From positions 1 to 64,000 of the forward strand of contig JABFGB010000016.1 in the NCBI GenBank assembly GCA_013112715.1: a DNA stretch of 64,000 nt. The letters run 5' to 3'. The notes under the pieces were generated by a model. The model was not told the origin of the DNA. It made no database searches and was given only the letters and a program-made list of their open reading frames with translations. A program made the position numbers and the translations under genes. Positions 42,899 to 51,132 of this stretch are shown here, one piece after another (the first letter of the stretch is position 1; each line of letters starts with the position of its first letter). Origin of the DNA: Chloroflexota bacterium. Lineage in GTDB: Bacteria; Chloroflexota; Anaerolineae; Aggregatilineales; J027.

Positions 42899-44491
42899 AT
42901 GACAGAAAAAAACACCCCCCCGTCTCGTTTGGCTTCACTTGCCAAAAATGACCCCAACCGCCCCTTGTGGATGATAGCCGCTGTTGGTTTTGGCGTGTTA
43001 TTGATACTTGGGAGTGGTTGGGCTGTTATGGTTGCGCTGATTGGCCTAATCCTCAGCATCGGGGGAGTGGTTTGGGGTGCTACGCGATCAAAACTATCAG
43101 CACAGGCTGCCCAGCAGATGGAAGTTGAAACGCAGCGGCTCCGCAACGCCCAACAAAGGGCCAAAGCGATTTATGAACTTTCCTCAACCCTCAGTTCTAC
43201 GCTTGATTACCACCGGGTCTTAGAAGCATCCCTTGAAATTGGCGCACTTGGACTGCGCGAACTCGGCGCTTCCGAAACAGCCCGCCTAATTAGCGCCATT
43301 CTACTGTTTCGCAAAGATGACAATATGATGCACGTCGCAGCAGCGCGACGATTGACTCGTGTGGACGAAAAAGTGCGGTTGCAAGGACGGGATGGCATTT
43401 TGGGAGAGGCCCTCAAAAAAGCCGAACCTGTCATGGGCAAAAACGCGACCCAAGACCCCGAACTGCGCTTTTTTGTCGCCTTTCAAGGAACAAATTCGGT
43501 CATGGCAGTGCCACTCCGGGCCGGATTTGAAAATTTTGGTGTAATGGTTTTTGGCAGCGAACAAGCCAACGCTTTCTCGCCCGGTTCAATTGCCTTACTA
43601 ACCGCTATCGCCACCCAAGCCACCATCGCTCTTCAAAATGCGGTGCTGTATCAAAACTTGCTAGATGAAAAAGAGCGCATCGTCTCGATTGAGGAAGATG
43701 CCCGCAAAAAATTGGCCCGCGATTTACATGACGGCCCGACCCAAACCGTCGCTATGATTGCTACCCGCGTTGACCTCATCCAGAAAATGCTCAAAAACAA
43801 GCAGTTCCCGGCAGTATTTGAAGAATTGCAAAAAGTTGGTGAGATGGCGACCAAGACTACCAAAGAAATCCGCCATATGCTCTTTACCCTGCGCCCATTG
43901 GTGCTAGAAACACAGGGACTGGTGGCGGCCCTCAAAGAACTGGCGAAAAAGTTGGAGGATCAGCATCCCACCCAATTTACCGTCGAAGCCGACGAACAGT
44001 TGGAAGTCTGGTTGGAAACCAATGTGCAGGGGGTGCTGTTTTACGTAGTCGAAGAAGCGGCCAATAATGCCCTAAAACATGCAAAGGCTAGAAATATTTG
44101 GATTCGCCTCTTTCAGCAAAGCAATGACTATATCATCGCTGAAATTGAGGACGACGGGGCGGGGTTTGATGTCGAAGCAGTCGTCAACGCCAATTATTAT
44201 CAGCGCGGCAGCCTCGGCATGGTTAATATGCGCGAACGGGCCGAACTGATTGATGCTGCCCTTCACATCGAAAGTACGAAGGGCAAGGGTACTAAAATTA
44301 GTGTCCTCATTCCGGTGGATGAAGAGACCCGTCCCATGTCCGCCCAGCAGCAGGATACCGCCCGCGCTACCATTCGCCGCCTTGCCCCATTGCCCAGTGA
44401 AACACGTTTTGCCGCACGCTTAGGTGTGCAACAAGAAGAAGCCCAACAACCCAAAAAATCGGCTTCGACATGGAGTGATTTGATGGAGTAG
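42899..44491 (+). CDS. NarL/DegS-type sensor histidine kinase with GAF domain
   Basis: The 530-residue protein has two close TM spans (about 20-60), a short helical linker, a GAF domain (about 95-250) and a HisKA_3 region with KKLARDLHDGPTQTVAMIAT (phospho-His near 280). HATPase_c follows with VVEEAANNALKHAKA (N-box) and GSLGMVNMRERAELI. The C-terminal tail after about 480 is linker-like. No LuxR-type partner gene is adjacent, so it is an orphan kinase. Confidence 0.9.
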   Translation: MTEKNTPPSRLASLAKNDPNRPLWMIAAVGFGVLLILGSGWAVMVALIGLILSIGGVVWGATRSKLSAQAAQQMEVETQRLRNAQQRAKAIYELSSTLSSTLDYHRVLEASLEIGALGLRELGASETARLISAILLFRKDDNMMHVAAARRLTRVDEKVRLQGRDGILGEALKKAEPVMGKNATQDPELRFFVAFQGTNSVMAVPLRAGFENFGVMVFGSEQANAFSPGSIALLTAIATQATIALQNAVLYQNLLDEKERIVSIEEDARKKLARDLHDGPTQTVAMIATRVDLIQKMLKNKQFPAVFEELQKVGEMATKTTKEIRHMLFTLRPLVLETQGLVAALKELAKKLEDQHPTQFTVEADEQLEVWLETNVQGVLFYVVEEAANNALKHAKARNIWIRLFQQSNDYIIAEIEDDGAGFDVEAVVNANYYQRGSLGMVNMRERAELIDAALHIESTKGKGTKISVLIPVDEETRPMSAQQQDTARATIRRLAPLPSETRFAARLGVQQEEAQQPKKSASTWSDLME

Positions 44492-44613
44492 TAGGTTAAA
44501 AAATATTTCACCTTGCCGTAACTCACATTTTTCCCCTGTGTTTTTACTCAATTGGGATATATAAATAGTCCGTTCCTATGTAAGAAATTGTCCGTAAGGA
44601 GATTTAGTTAACT

Positions 44614-45837
44614 ATGCGCGTATTGATTCTTGGCGGTGACGGCTATCTCGGCTGGCCTACCGCAATGTATTTTTCGAATAGAGGCCACGAGGTCGCGGTT
44701 GTAGATAACTTCCTGCGTCGCAAGATGCACATGGAACGCGGCACCGATAGTTTGACGCCCATCGCTTCGCTGCATCAACGTATTCAGGCGTGGAAAGAAG
44801 TCACTGGCAAGACGATTACTTCCTATATTGGTGATCTGAGCCAATGGGAATTTACCAATCAGGTGTTTGCCGAATTCCGCCCCGATGCCATTGTCCACTA
44901 TGGCGAAATCCCCAGCGCCCCCTATTCAATGATTAGCGTGCAACATGCCGTACAAACCCATCAAAACAATGTGATTGGCACGCTGCACGTTTTGTTTGCC
45001 ATGCGTGACCATGTACCGAATGCCCACCTAATTAAACTCGGTACGATGGGTGAATATGGCACTCCCAATATTGATATTGAAGAGGGCTGGATTGAGATTG
45101 AACACAACGGGCGTAAAGATTTGCTGCCCTTCCCCAAGCAACCGGGGTCGTTTTATCATCTAACCAAAGTTCATGACAGCCATAACATCATGTTTGCCTG
45201 CCGGGTCTGGGGTCTCAAAGCGACTGACCTCAATCAAGGCGTGGTCTATGGCATCGAAACCGATGAAGTCAACATGGATGACCGCCTGCTGACCCGTTTC
45301 GATTATGATGAGTCGTTTGGCACGGCCCTGAATCGTTTTTGTGTGCAGGCCGTCGCTGGTATCCCGTTGACCCTTTTTGGCAAGGGCGATCAAACACGTG
45401 GTTATCTCAACATCCGCGACACCATCCAATGTGTCGAGTTAGCGATGTTGAACCCACCCAAAGACAATCGGATGCGCGTGTTTAACCAATTCACGGAATC
45501 CTTCTCAGTGCGCGATTTGGCTTATATCGTGCGCGACGCGGCGGCCAAAATCGGCATTGAGGTCGAGATTGCCCACTATGAGAATCCGCGTGTCGAGATG
45601 GAAGAGCATTATTACAACCCCACCCATACCAATCTGCTCGATCTCGGCCTGAAACCGCGTTATCTGCAAGAATCGCTGGTGGAAAGTGTGATTCAGCGCG
45701 TGGTACAGTTCAAAGATCGCATCATCCCCGACGCGATTGTGCCCCGTATCCGCTGGAAGGGTGGCGAACAACCCAACAAGGTCGGCATCATCGAAATGGA
45801 GCCGCCTGCCTCCGAACCTGCCCCCGCTGGCGACTAA
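44614..45837 (+). CDS. sqdB: UDP-sulfoquinovose synthase
   Basis: The 407-residue protein is an extended-SDR enzyme whose sequence closely follows plant SQD1: LGGDGYLGWPTAMYFSNRGH (about 5-24, NAD binding), SLTPIASLHQRIQAWK, KLGTMGEYGTPNIDIEEGW (about 142-160, Thr-Met-Glu site), SFYHLTKVHDSHNI (YxxxK at about 174-178), DLNQGVVYG and RFCVQAVAGIPLTLFGKGDQ. It adds sulfite to UDP-glucose to make UDP-sulfoquinovose, the head-group donor for the sulfolipid SQDG. The glycosyltransferase partner (SqdX) is not adjacent. AAGGAG lies 12 nt before the ATG. Confidence 0.93.
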   Translation: MRVLILGGDGYLGWPTAMYFSNRGHEVAVVDNFLRRKMHMERGTDSLTPIASLHQRIQAWKEVTGKTITSYIGDLSQWEFTNQVFAEFRPDAIVHYGEIPSAPYSMISVQHAVQTHQNNVIGTLHVLFAMRDHVPNAHLIKLGTMGEYGTPNIDIEEGWIEIEHNGRKDLLPFPKQPGSFYHLTKVHDSHNIMFACRVWGLKATDLNQGVVYGIETDEVNMDDRLLTRFDYDESFGTALNRFCVQAVAGIPLTLFGKGDQTRGYLNIRDTIQCVELAMLNPPKDNRMRVFNQFTESFSVRDLAYIVRDAAAKIGIEVEIAHYENPRVEMEEHYYNPTHTNLLDLGLKPRYLQESLVESVIQRVVQFKDRIIPDAIVPRIRWKGGEQPNKVGIIEMEPPASEPAPAGD

Positions 45838-45850
45838 TTCAACAAACAAC

Positions 45851-45881
45851 AAAGCCCTTCTCAACCACGAGAGGGGCTTTT
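45851..45881. terminator. bidirectional terminator after sqdB
   Basis: A 12-bp stem with one G-T pair (45851-45862 with 45869-45880), 6-nt loop, then T. Convergent genes end on both sides. Confidence 0.8.
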
Positions 45882-45903
45882 GATTCCGGAAGGTTGCTAA
45901 AAT

Positions 45904-47046
45904 TCAAGGGGTCGGCGTCGGCGTCATCTCAATCGATGGTTCATCTTCTTGAATTGGATTGTATTGGACCGACCCGGCAATCTGCAAAATGGTTTCCTCA
46001 AATGCCGCAAATCCATCTTCGCTGCTCCGTGCTGCCAATATCGCATACTGCCCTTCACCAAAATCGTAGAGCAGAATAAACCCGCCTCTGAAATCCGCCC
46101 GCAGCACGTTATGTTCGCCAACAGTAAACGGAATCGGTGTTTCTACCGATAACCGCTCGGCCTCCGCATACGCCATTAAAATATCGTCAGGTTTTGCGTC
46201 AGTCGCATCAAAGCCAATGTCCTCAAAAAACTCAGGCAGGTCTTGCGGCTGGATGATTTCGATCTCCAATTGGTCATCCTTATAGTCCCGGCGGCGACGG
46301 CGGGTATCTTGGGCAGCTTGCGAATTGAAAAAGATGAGTTGATTCGAATAGGCTTCACTCACAATCCAATCAGCAGGGTAAGCCAAATGAAAGGTGCATT
46401 TTGGTTCAAAATAAACATCCCAGTCTACGACAGATAGGCCTACTTTGAGAGCGTAATAGGAAAGACTCGAAATTAGGAGGTCTACATTTGCATCTAGTTC
46501 TAGGAAAAGACTCGAATAGGTTTCAGCTATAATTGTGAGGTTGTAATCATCTGGGAGTAAAATTTCTATCCAGATTCCTGATATTTCAAGTCCTTCAAAA
46601 AGTGTAACATAGTCTCGTCTAGCGGCAGGCCAATCATTAACTTCAATTCTACGAACTGGGCCAAACTCCCTCTCATAAGGGCCAAAGTAAGTTGCGTTTG
46701 CGAGTTTATCAAATGGGTCAACTTTTATTTCGATAGGCGAAGGAATTGGTGGAGTAATATTTATACTAATGGTTTGTGCATTCTCGGCGAGTGTATCAAC
46801 TTCTAAACCTTCCAAAGCCTTTGTTCCATTTGCCAACAAGATTTTAGTAGCATATTCTGAAATTCCACCTGTCATATAATTATAACGACTTTCCTCCACA
46901 ACCCAATTTTCGGGATAGTCGAAACTTAATTTGCCGCTGCAAGATGTAAAACTATTAATTGAAATATCTTGAGCGCCTGCTACAACAGGCAATATTTGCA
47001 TGATAGCAAAAAAACATAAAATTATAGTCAGAAAAGGTTTTAGCAT
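45904..47046 (-). CDS. secreted protein with two repeated domains (380 aa), family unknown
   Basis: A signal peptide (1-25) is followed by two similar halves: about 30-195 (FTSCSGKLSFDYPENWVVEE) and about 205-365 (PKCTFHLAYPADWIVSEAYS), each starting with a Cys and a xYPxxW motif and then a beta-rich body. This resembles PsbP / DUF1795-like folds, though no firm family can be given. The first half is AT-rich and the second half has the genome's normal base composition. A Pro/Thr tail ends it. It lies upstream of a Cys-rich peptide and a DsbA-like protein. Confidence 0.6.
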   Translation of the reverse strand: MLKPFLTIILCFFAIMQILPVVAGAQDISINSFTSCSGKLSFDYPENWVVEESRYNYMTGGISEYATKILLANGTKALEGLEVDTLAENAQTISINITPPIPSPIEIKVDPFDKLANATYFGPYEREFGPVRRIEVNDWPAARRDYVTLFEGLEISGIWIEILLPDDYNLTIIAETYSSLFLELDANVDLLISSLSYYALKVGLSVVDWDVYFEPKCTFHLAYPADWIVSEAYSNQLIFFNSQAAQDTRRRRRDYKDDQLEIEIIQPQDLPEFFEDIGFDATDAKPDDILMAYAEAERLSVETPIPFTVGEHNVLRADFRGGFILLYDFGEGQYAILAARSSEDGFAAFEETILQIAGSVQYNPIQEDEPSIEMTPTPTP

Positions 47047-47247
47047 CTTATATCTCCTGTTTTTGCACTAATGTAAGCAATTCCCCAAACTAATCATATG
47101 TGAATAGATTGGGGAAAAGCAAAGAAATGTTTTCTTAAAGCATCAAAGACAGATGGCGCAAGATTACCAAGCACTAGGCGACTTAGACCCGTTATTCGCT
47201 AAGCCTTGTTTAGGGGGTTAATATCGTCTTAATCTTAAAATGCCATC

Positions 47248-47529
47248 CTAACAAGCGTTATCATATGCACAGTATGTAGTTTGCCACGTTGAGCAATCAG
47301 CGCGTGTCTCGATTAAATGTATTTGCCTATAATGTAATGGGCACACACCTTGACAAGAGCCTATCCAAAGCGATGTACCGGGTACACATCCCGGATCAGG
47401 TGGAGGTGCATTTTGAATTTGTCCGTCCCCCCCGCCTGCCTGAACCGAAGGTTGCATCGCAAAAAATAGCGTTCCCATCGAAATGACCAGCGACAAAAGC
47501 ATCATTCCTGCATAGAATTTACTTGGCAT
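47248..47529 (-). CDS. small secreted Cys-rich protein (93 aa)
   Basis: Signal peptide or anchor at 1-30 (cleavage likely after VQA), then a 60-residue mature part with six cysteines (GCVP, SCQGVCP, DCST, YCAYDNAC) spaced for disulfides. Start at ATG 47529 with AGGAG upstream. It is unrecognised; the cysteine pattern suggests a small folded extracytoplasmic domain that needs disulfide formation, which the DsbA-like gene next to it could provide. Confidence 0.65.
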   Translation of the reverse strand: MPSKFYAGMMLLSLVISMGTLFFAMQPSVQAGGGDGQIQNAPPPDPGCVPGTSLWIGSCQGVCPLHYRQIHLIETRADCSTWQTTYCAYDNAC

Positions 47530-47588
47530 CGTTTTTCTCCTAAATGTCTCTCAAAAATAGACGAAAGTTTGAAGCGAGAACTCTTATT

Positions 47589-48308
47589 TCATCCAGACTC
47601 CTTTCCAAGTGCAACTTCAATGGCCTGCCGCAACAACTCAGGCGATGCCCCTACGACTCGATTGCCATTCACAAAAAATGTGGGAGTGGAATTGACTTGA
47701 TAAGCTAGCGCATCCGAAGCATCATGACTGATTTCATCAGCATACTTGCCATTATCAAGGCAGGTATTGAATTGCTCTGGGTCTAGCTCCAATTCGACTG
47801 CATGGGCTTTCAGATTTTCGACACTCAAGGCCGCTTGGTTGGCAAATAGGAGTGTGTGCATCTCCCAATACTTACCCTGTTCACCAGCACAATTGGCGGC
47901 CTCCGCTGCTTTGAAGGCATAAGGATGAATATTCTCCAGTGGGAGATCACGATAGACAAACAAGATTTGACCCTCATATTCAGTCAAAATGTCATCAATA
48001 GTGGGTGCTATTTCAGCACAAAACGGACACTGATAATCGGAAAATTCGACTATCGTAATGGGTGCGCCGGTTGTGCCCAAATATGGGTCATCATCAATTG
48101 AGACATTTTCGACGTATACAGGGGGTTCGGGTTGATTTGCTTGAACATTCACCTTATTGCTAAGTTGCAAATCAGCAATGGATTGATCTAAATCATTGAG
48201 GCGTTTAATGACCAGTGCGGAGAGAATGACCTGAATAAATAATAAAACCAGCATCCAAACTGAAATTGTATTTTGACCAATTGACGCAAAACGCGCTTTT
48301 GGTTCCAT
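47589..48308 (-). CDS. membrane-anchored DsbA-family thiol oxidoreductase
   Basis: The 239-residue product has an N-terminal TM anchor (about 17-36), a short coiled linker and a DSBA-like thioredoxin domain (about 70-235) with active-site SDYQCPFCAEIAP (CPFC at about 93-96) and cis-Pro in NSTPTFFVNGN. It faces outside and could form or isomerise disulfides. It is on the same strand, upstream of the Cys-rich secreted protein. Confidence 0.87.
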   Translation of the reverse strand: MEPKARFASIGQNTISVWMLVLLFIQVILSALVIKRLNDLDQSIADLQLSNKVNVQANQPEPPVYVENVSIDDDPYLGTTGAPITIVEFSDYQCPFCAEIAPTIDDILTEYEGQILFVYRDLPLENIHPYAFKAAEAANCAGEQGKYWEMHTLLFANQAALSVENLKAHAVELELDPEQFNTCLDNGKYADEISHDASDALAYQVNSTPTFFVNGNRVVGASPELLRQAIEVALGKESG

Positions 48309-48450
48309 CTAATTTATTCCCTCAATTTTACTTGTGACTCCTTTCACAAATATACCAAACTTATTAGCAGTAAGTCAATAAAAACATTTTCAATAAATGG
48401 GGGGGGCGCTAAATCATTAATTTCTGACTTACACCTCCACCCAAACCAAT

Positions 48451-50136
48451 TTACCACCCACTCGCCGCGAAAATGGTATTCAGAAATTCGATGCGTTCAT
48501 CGGCGGACATGGGACGGGCGCAGCAATAATCTTCCAGCAGGCCCGTAAATAATTCCACACTAATCACCCGTCCATCATAGACAATCACCTTGTCCATAAA
48601 CATCTGGCGCGTGCCGATGGCCTGCATCTGGTCAAAAAACAGATTGCCCAAGCCGTGATGCAAAAAGGAGGGCTGTTGACCAGCACGCGGCACAAAGGTA
48701 AAGCCCTGTGGTTGATGGGCCTGCGAGCCAATCACAACATCCGCGCCCATTTCAGCATATGTAGTGAATTGCCCGATTTGCTCCAAACCCGCCTGATAGC
48801 GATAAAATTCCCACTGCTGAACGGTCATAATCACCACGTCATTTTCAGCCGCTAATCTCGGCAGTTCTTCAGCGAGATAGGCTTCATCACATTGGGCCGC
48901 CCCGGGGTCTTCAGTGGTCGCCCATGCCTTAAACGGCCCCGGCACGTTGCAGCCAATAAACGCAACCGTGTTGCCATTGTTTTCGGTTGTCCATGCTTTG
49001 CGGGCATCATCAAAATTGCGCCCCCCGCCAAAATGGGCAATCCCGGCGGCATCATACAAATCGAGGCTGTGGCGCAGCGCCCCGACGCCATAATCATTGA
49101 CATGGTTGCCTGTTAATTCAACCACGTCCAAGCCGATATACGTCAGCAGTTCCATATATTTATCGGCGGAGCAAAAAACGGTGCTGTCAATAAAGGGGTC
49201 GGGGGTCGGGCAGTTTTCGGAGAAGGCCACTTCGTTGCTGGTATGCAAAACATGAGCATCCTGCACGAATGGCAAAATCAATTCGCCCGGTTTGGTGATA
49301 CCGAGTGTCTCCATTTTATAGGCTGTAGCGCGTGACATCGCTGTAACCCCGGTCAAGACGATGCGAGTCATCTTGGTGGCATCGCGGTTGGTCGGTTGCC
49401 ATGTTTGCGCAGCCATGAGGTCATCAATCGCCTGCCCTACCGCCGCCTCATGTCCGGTCAGTCCCACCATGACCTTGAGAGGATAGTTCGCCATCTGGAA
49501 GTCATCGGCAAAAATGTTGACCCCATCCAGTTTCAGTACCTTCAAATCGGGGGAAAGCAAATGAAAAGGAACGAGTGACCACACATTAGGCCGCTGCTCC
49601 CATAATTTGGTCGAAATTTCAGGGGTATCACCTACCACCAGTTCAATAGTGGCCGCCGGATTGGGTTCACCCCATGCGATGCGCAAGGCATCATACACCG
49701 CCCCGGTCAACACCAAATGGGGAGCAGTCACGTGGTCAGGCGAAAGATGGGCCAATGGTGCAGCATCCCCCGTCGCCCAAAAATGTTCAATATCGGCAAA
49801 GGCAATCGTTTCGGCAATGCTGGCAAACGATACCACCGGAACATACATCCAATCGCTGGAAATTGCGCCACTTTCGACATTGATCGCTACTTCCAACCGA
49901 GCATTGTCAGGGTTATTTGCCCACAAATATTTGCCAGAGCTAAACAGCGGGGACAGCATAATGGGAAATTCGATAGGGACAGCCGGGTCAATCCAGATTT
50001 CAATCGGGCCGCTCGTCGGATCAGATTGCGCCTTTGTTTTGGGCGATGGATTAACATTCCAAAGTGCTGCTGCCATGATCCCAATAAACCCTATCACCAT
50101 CGCAATTTTTGGTATCCGTTTCATTATCTTTCCCAC
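48451..50136 (-). CDS. secreted CapA-family (PgsA-like) metallophosphoesterase-fold protein
   Basis: The 561-residue product has a signal peptide (about 1-30 in the longer form) and, after a domain of about 200 residues, the CapA-type core with VVELTGNHVNDYGVGALRH (about 340-358), HFGGGRNFDDARKAW, FIGCNVPG and VIGSQAHQPQGFTFV. Start is uncertain: GTG 50136 overlaps the preceding stop (TAGTG), while ATG 50124 is an alternative. CapA/PgsA homologues act in poly-gamma-glutamate handling; the role here is inferred. Confidence 0.8.
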   Translation of the reverse strand: MGKIMKRIPKIAMVIGFIGIMAAALWNVNPSPKTKAQSDPTSGPIEIWIDPAVPIEFPIMLSPLFSSGKYLWANNPDNARLEVAINVESGAISSDWMYVPVVSFASIAETIAFADIEHFWATGDAAPLAHLSPDHVTAPHLVLTGAVYDALRIAWGEPNPAATIELVVGDTPEISTKLWEQRPNVWSLVPFHLLSPDLKVLKLDGVNIFADDFQMANYPLKVMVGLTGHEAAVGQAIDDLMAAQTWQPTNRDATKMTRIVLTGVTAMSRATAYKMETLGITKPGELILPFVQDAHVLHTSNEVAFSENCPTPDPFIDSTVFCSADKYMELLTYIGLDVVELTGNHVNDYGVGALRHSLDLYDAAGIAHFGGGRNFDDARKAWTTENNGNTVAFIGCNVPGPFKAWATTEDPGAAQCDEAYLAEELPRLAAENDVVIMTVQQWEFYRYQAGLEQIGQFTTYAEMGADVVIGSQAHQPQGFTFVPRAGQQPSFLHHGLGNLFFDQMQAIGTRQMFMDKVIVYDGRVISVELFTGLLEDYCCARPMSADERIEFLNTIFAASGW

Positions 50137-50999
50137 TATTCCTCTACCAGTTGCATATCATAGGCAAACGACACCGGGCCAAGTTCAGGCTGCTCGGCGG
50201 CTAATTTTTGGCTAAGGCGCACATAATCGTCATAATCAAAATCAAAGGGTTCTTCAATGTGCGACAAAATACTGCGTTTCGGCTTCAACTGCCGGATAAA
50301 TTCCAATGTATCTTCAAAGGTGGATTCGACCTCCAACACCGGATGAATTTGAGGAATGATGCGTTCGCCAGTGAGCGGGTTAAATTCAAACAGACTGACA
50401 GGCAGAATCAGCACATCAATCGGGGGTAAATGGGGCGGGGGTGTCCAACCAAACAACTCATCGGCAATCAGCAGGACATTCGTCATACCTTCCGTCAGCA
50501 AAAACGCATAGACATAACCCACCGCCATTTTAATGGGTGTCACGCTGAGGCTATTGACCGTGAATTTTTCGCCCTCGGCCAATTTAATTTGCCGAATAAC
50601 CTGCAATTGGTGTTCCAAATAATCGGCGCGACCTTTAAGAGCATGCCACTGCTCAAAATCTTGGGCCACCTGCGCGGGTAGATAGATATCGGTGATGGAA
50701 TTTTGGCGCGGCCAGTCCCATAACACCTGCTGGGCCTCAAAAACCCGCAACCCGGATGTGTGGTCAGGATGCCAATGGCTATAGGTGGCGGCTTCGACCC
50801 GCATAATGTTGGAGCGATTCAGCAGTACCCCAATTTCTTCCGGGGTATCAATCAGCAAGTTTGGCCCATGAATAAAATAAGATGGCCCGGAGCGGCTGTA
50901 CGGCAGACCTCGCGTTCGAGCTTTCTGGCAGACCCTACACCCACAAAAAGGGCGCGGTGTGGTGGTCGCGCCGCCAGAGCCTAAAATTTCAATCTTCAT
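50136..50999 (-). CDS. MBL-fold metallohydrolase (PhnP/RNase Z-like)
   Basis: The 287-residue product has a Cys-rich N-terminus (RPFCGCRVCQKARTRG, about 16-31), as in PhnP, and the metal motif SHWHPDHTSGL (HxHxDH, about 75-85). Later LIADELFGW and SHIEEPFD supply the acidic and His ligands. It is translationally coupled to the CapA gene (stop and start overlap), so the two may act together at the cell surface and cytoplasm. Confidence 0.82.
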   Translation of the reverse strand: MKIEILGSGGATTTPRPFCGCRVCQKARTRGLPYSRSGPSYFIHGPNLLIDTPEEIGVLLNRSNIMRVEAATYSHWHPDHTSGLRVFEAQQVLWDWPRQNSITDIYLPAQVAQDFEQWHALKGRADYLEHQLQVIRQIKLAEGEKFTVNSLSVTPIKMAVGYVYAFLLTEGMTNVLLIADELFGWTPPPHLPPIDVLILPVSLFEFNPLTGERIIPQIHPVLEVESTFEDTLEFIRQLKPKRSILSHIEEPFDFDYDDYVRLSQKLAAEQPELGPVSFAYDMQLVEE

Positions 51000-51132
51000 T
51001 GTTCACTATCCGTGTTGTGCAAAATTGGGGCAATTATAACCTGTTGAAGGCAGATGGGCAGGGGCGCGATGCACGAAAGCCATGTTATAATGCTGAAATC
51101 ACCGGATAAATAGTTTATTGGTATCATTTCTT

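Noticed and set aside
47081-47116. 8-bp stem-loop in the gap before the Cys-rich protein's downstream gene
   Set aside because: No T-run follows on either strand; too weak to call a terminator.
49607-50215. 202-aa plus-strand frame
   Set aside because: It is antisense to the CapA-like gene, which has clear family motifs.
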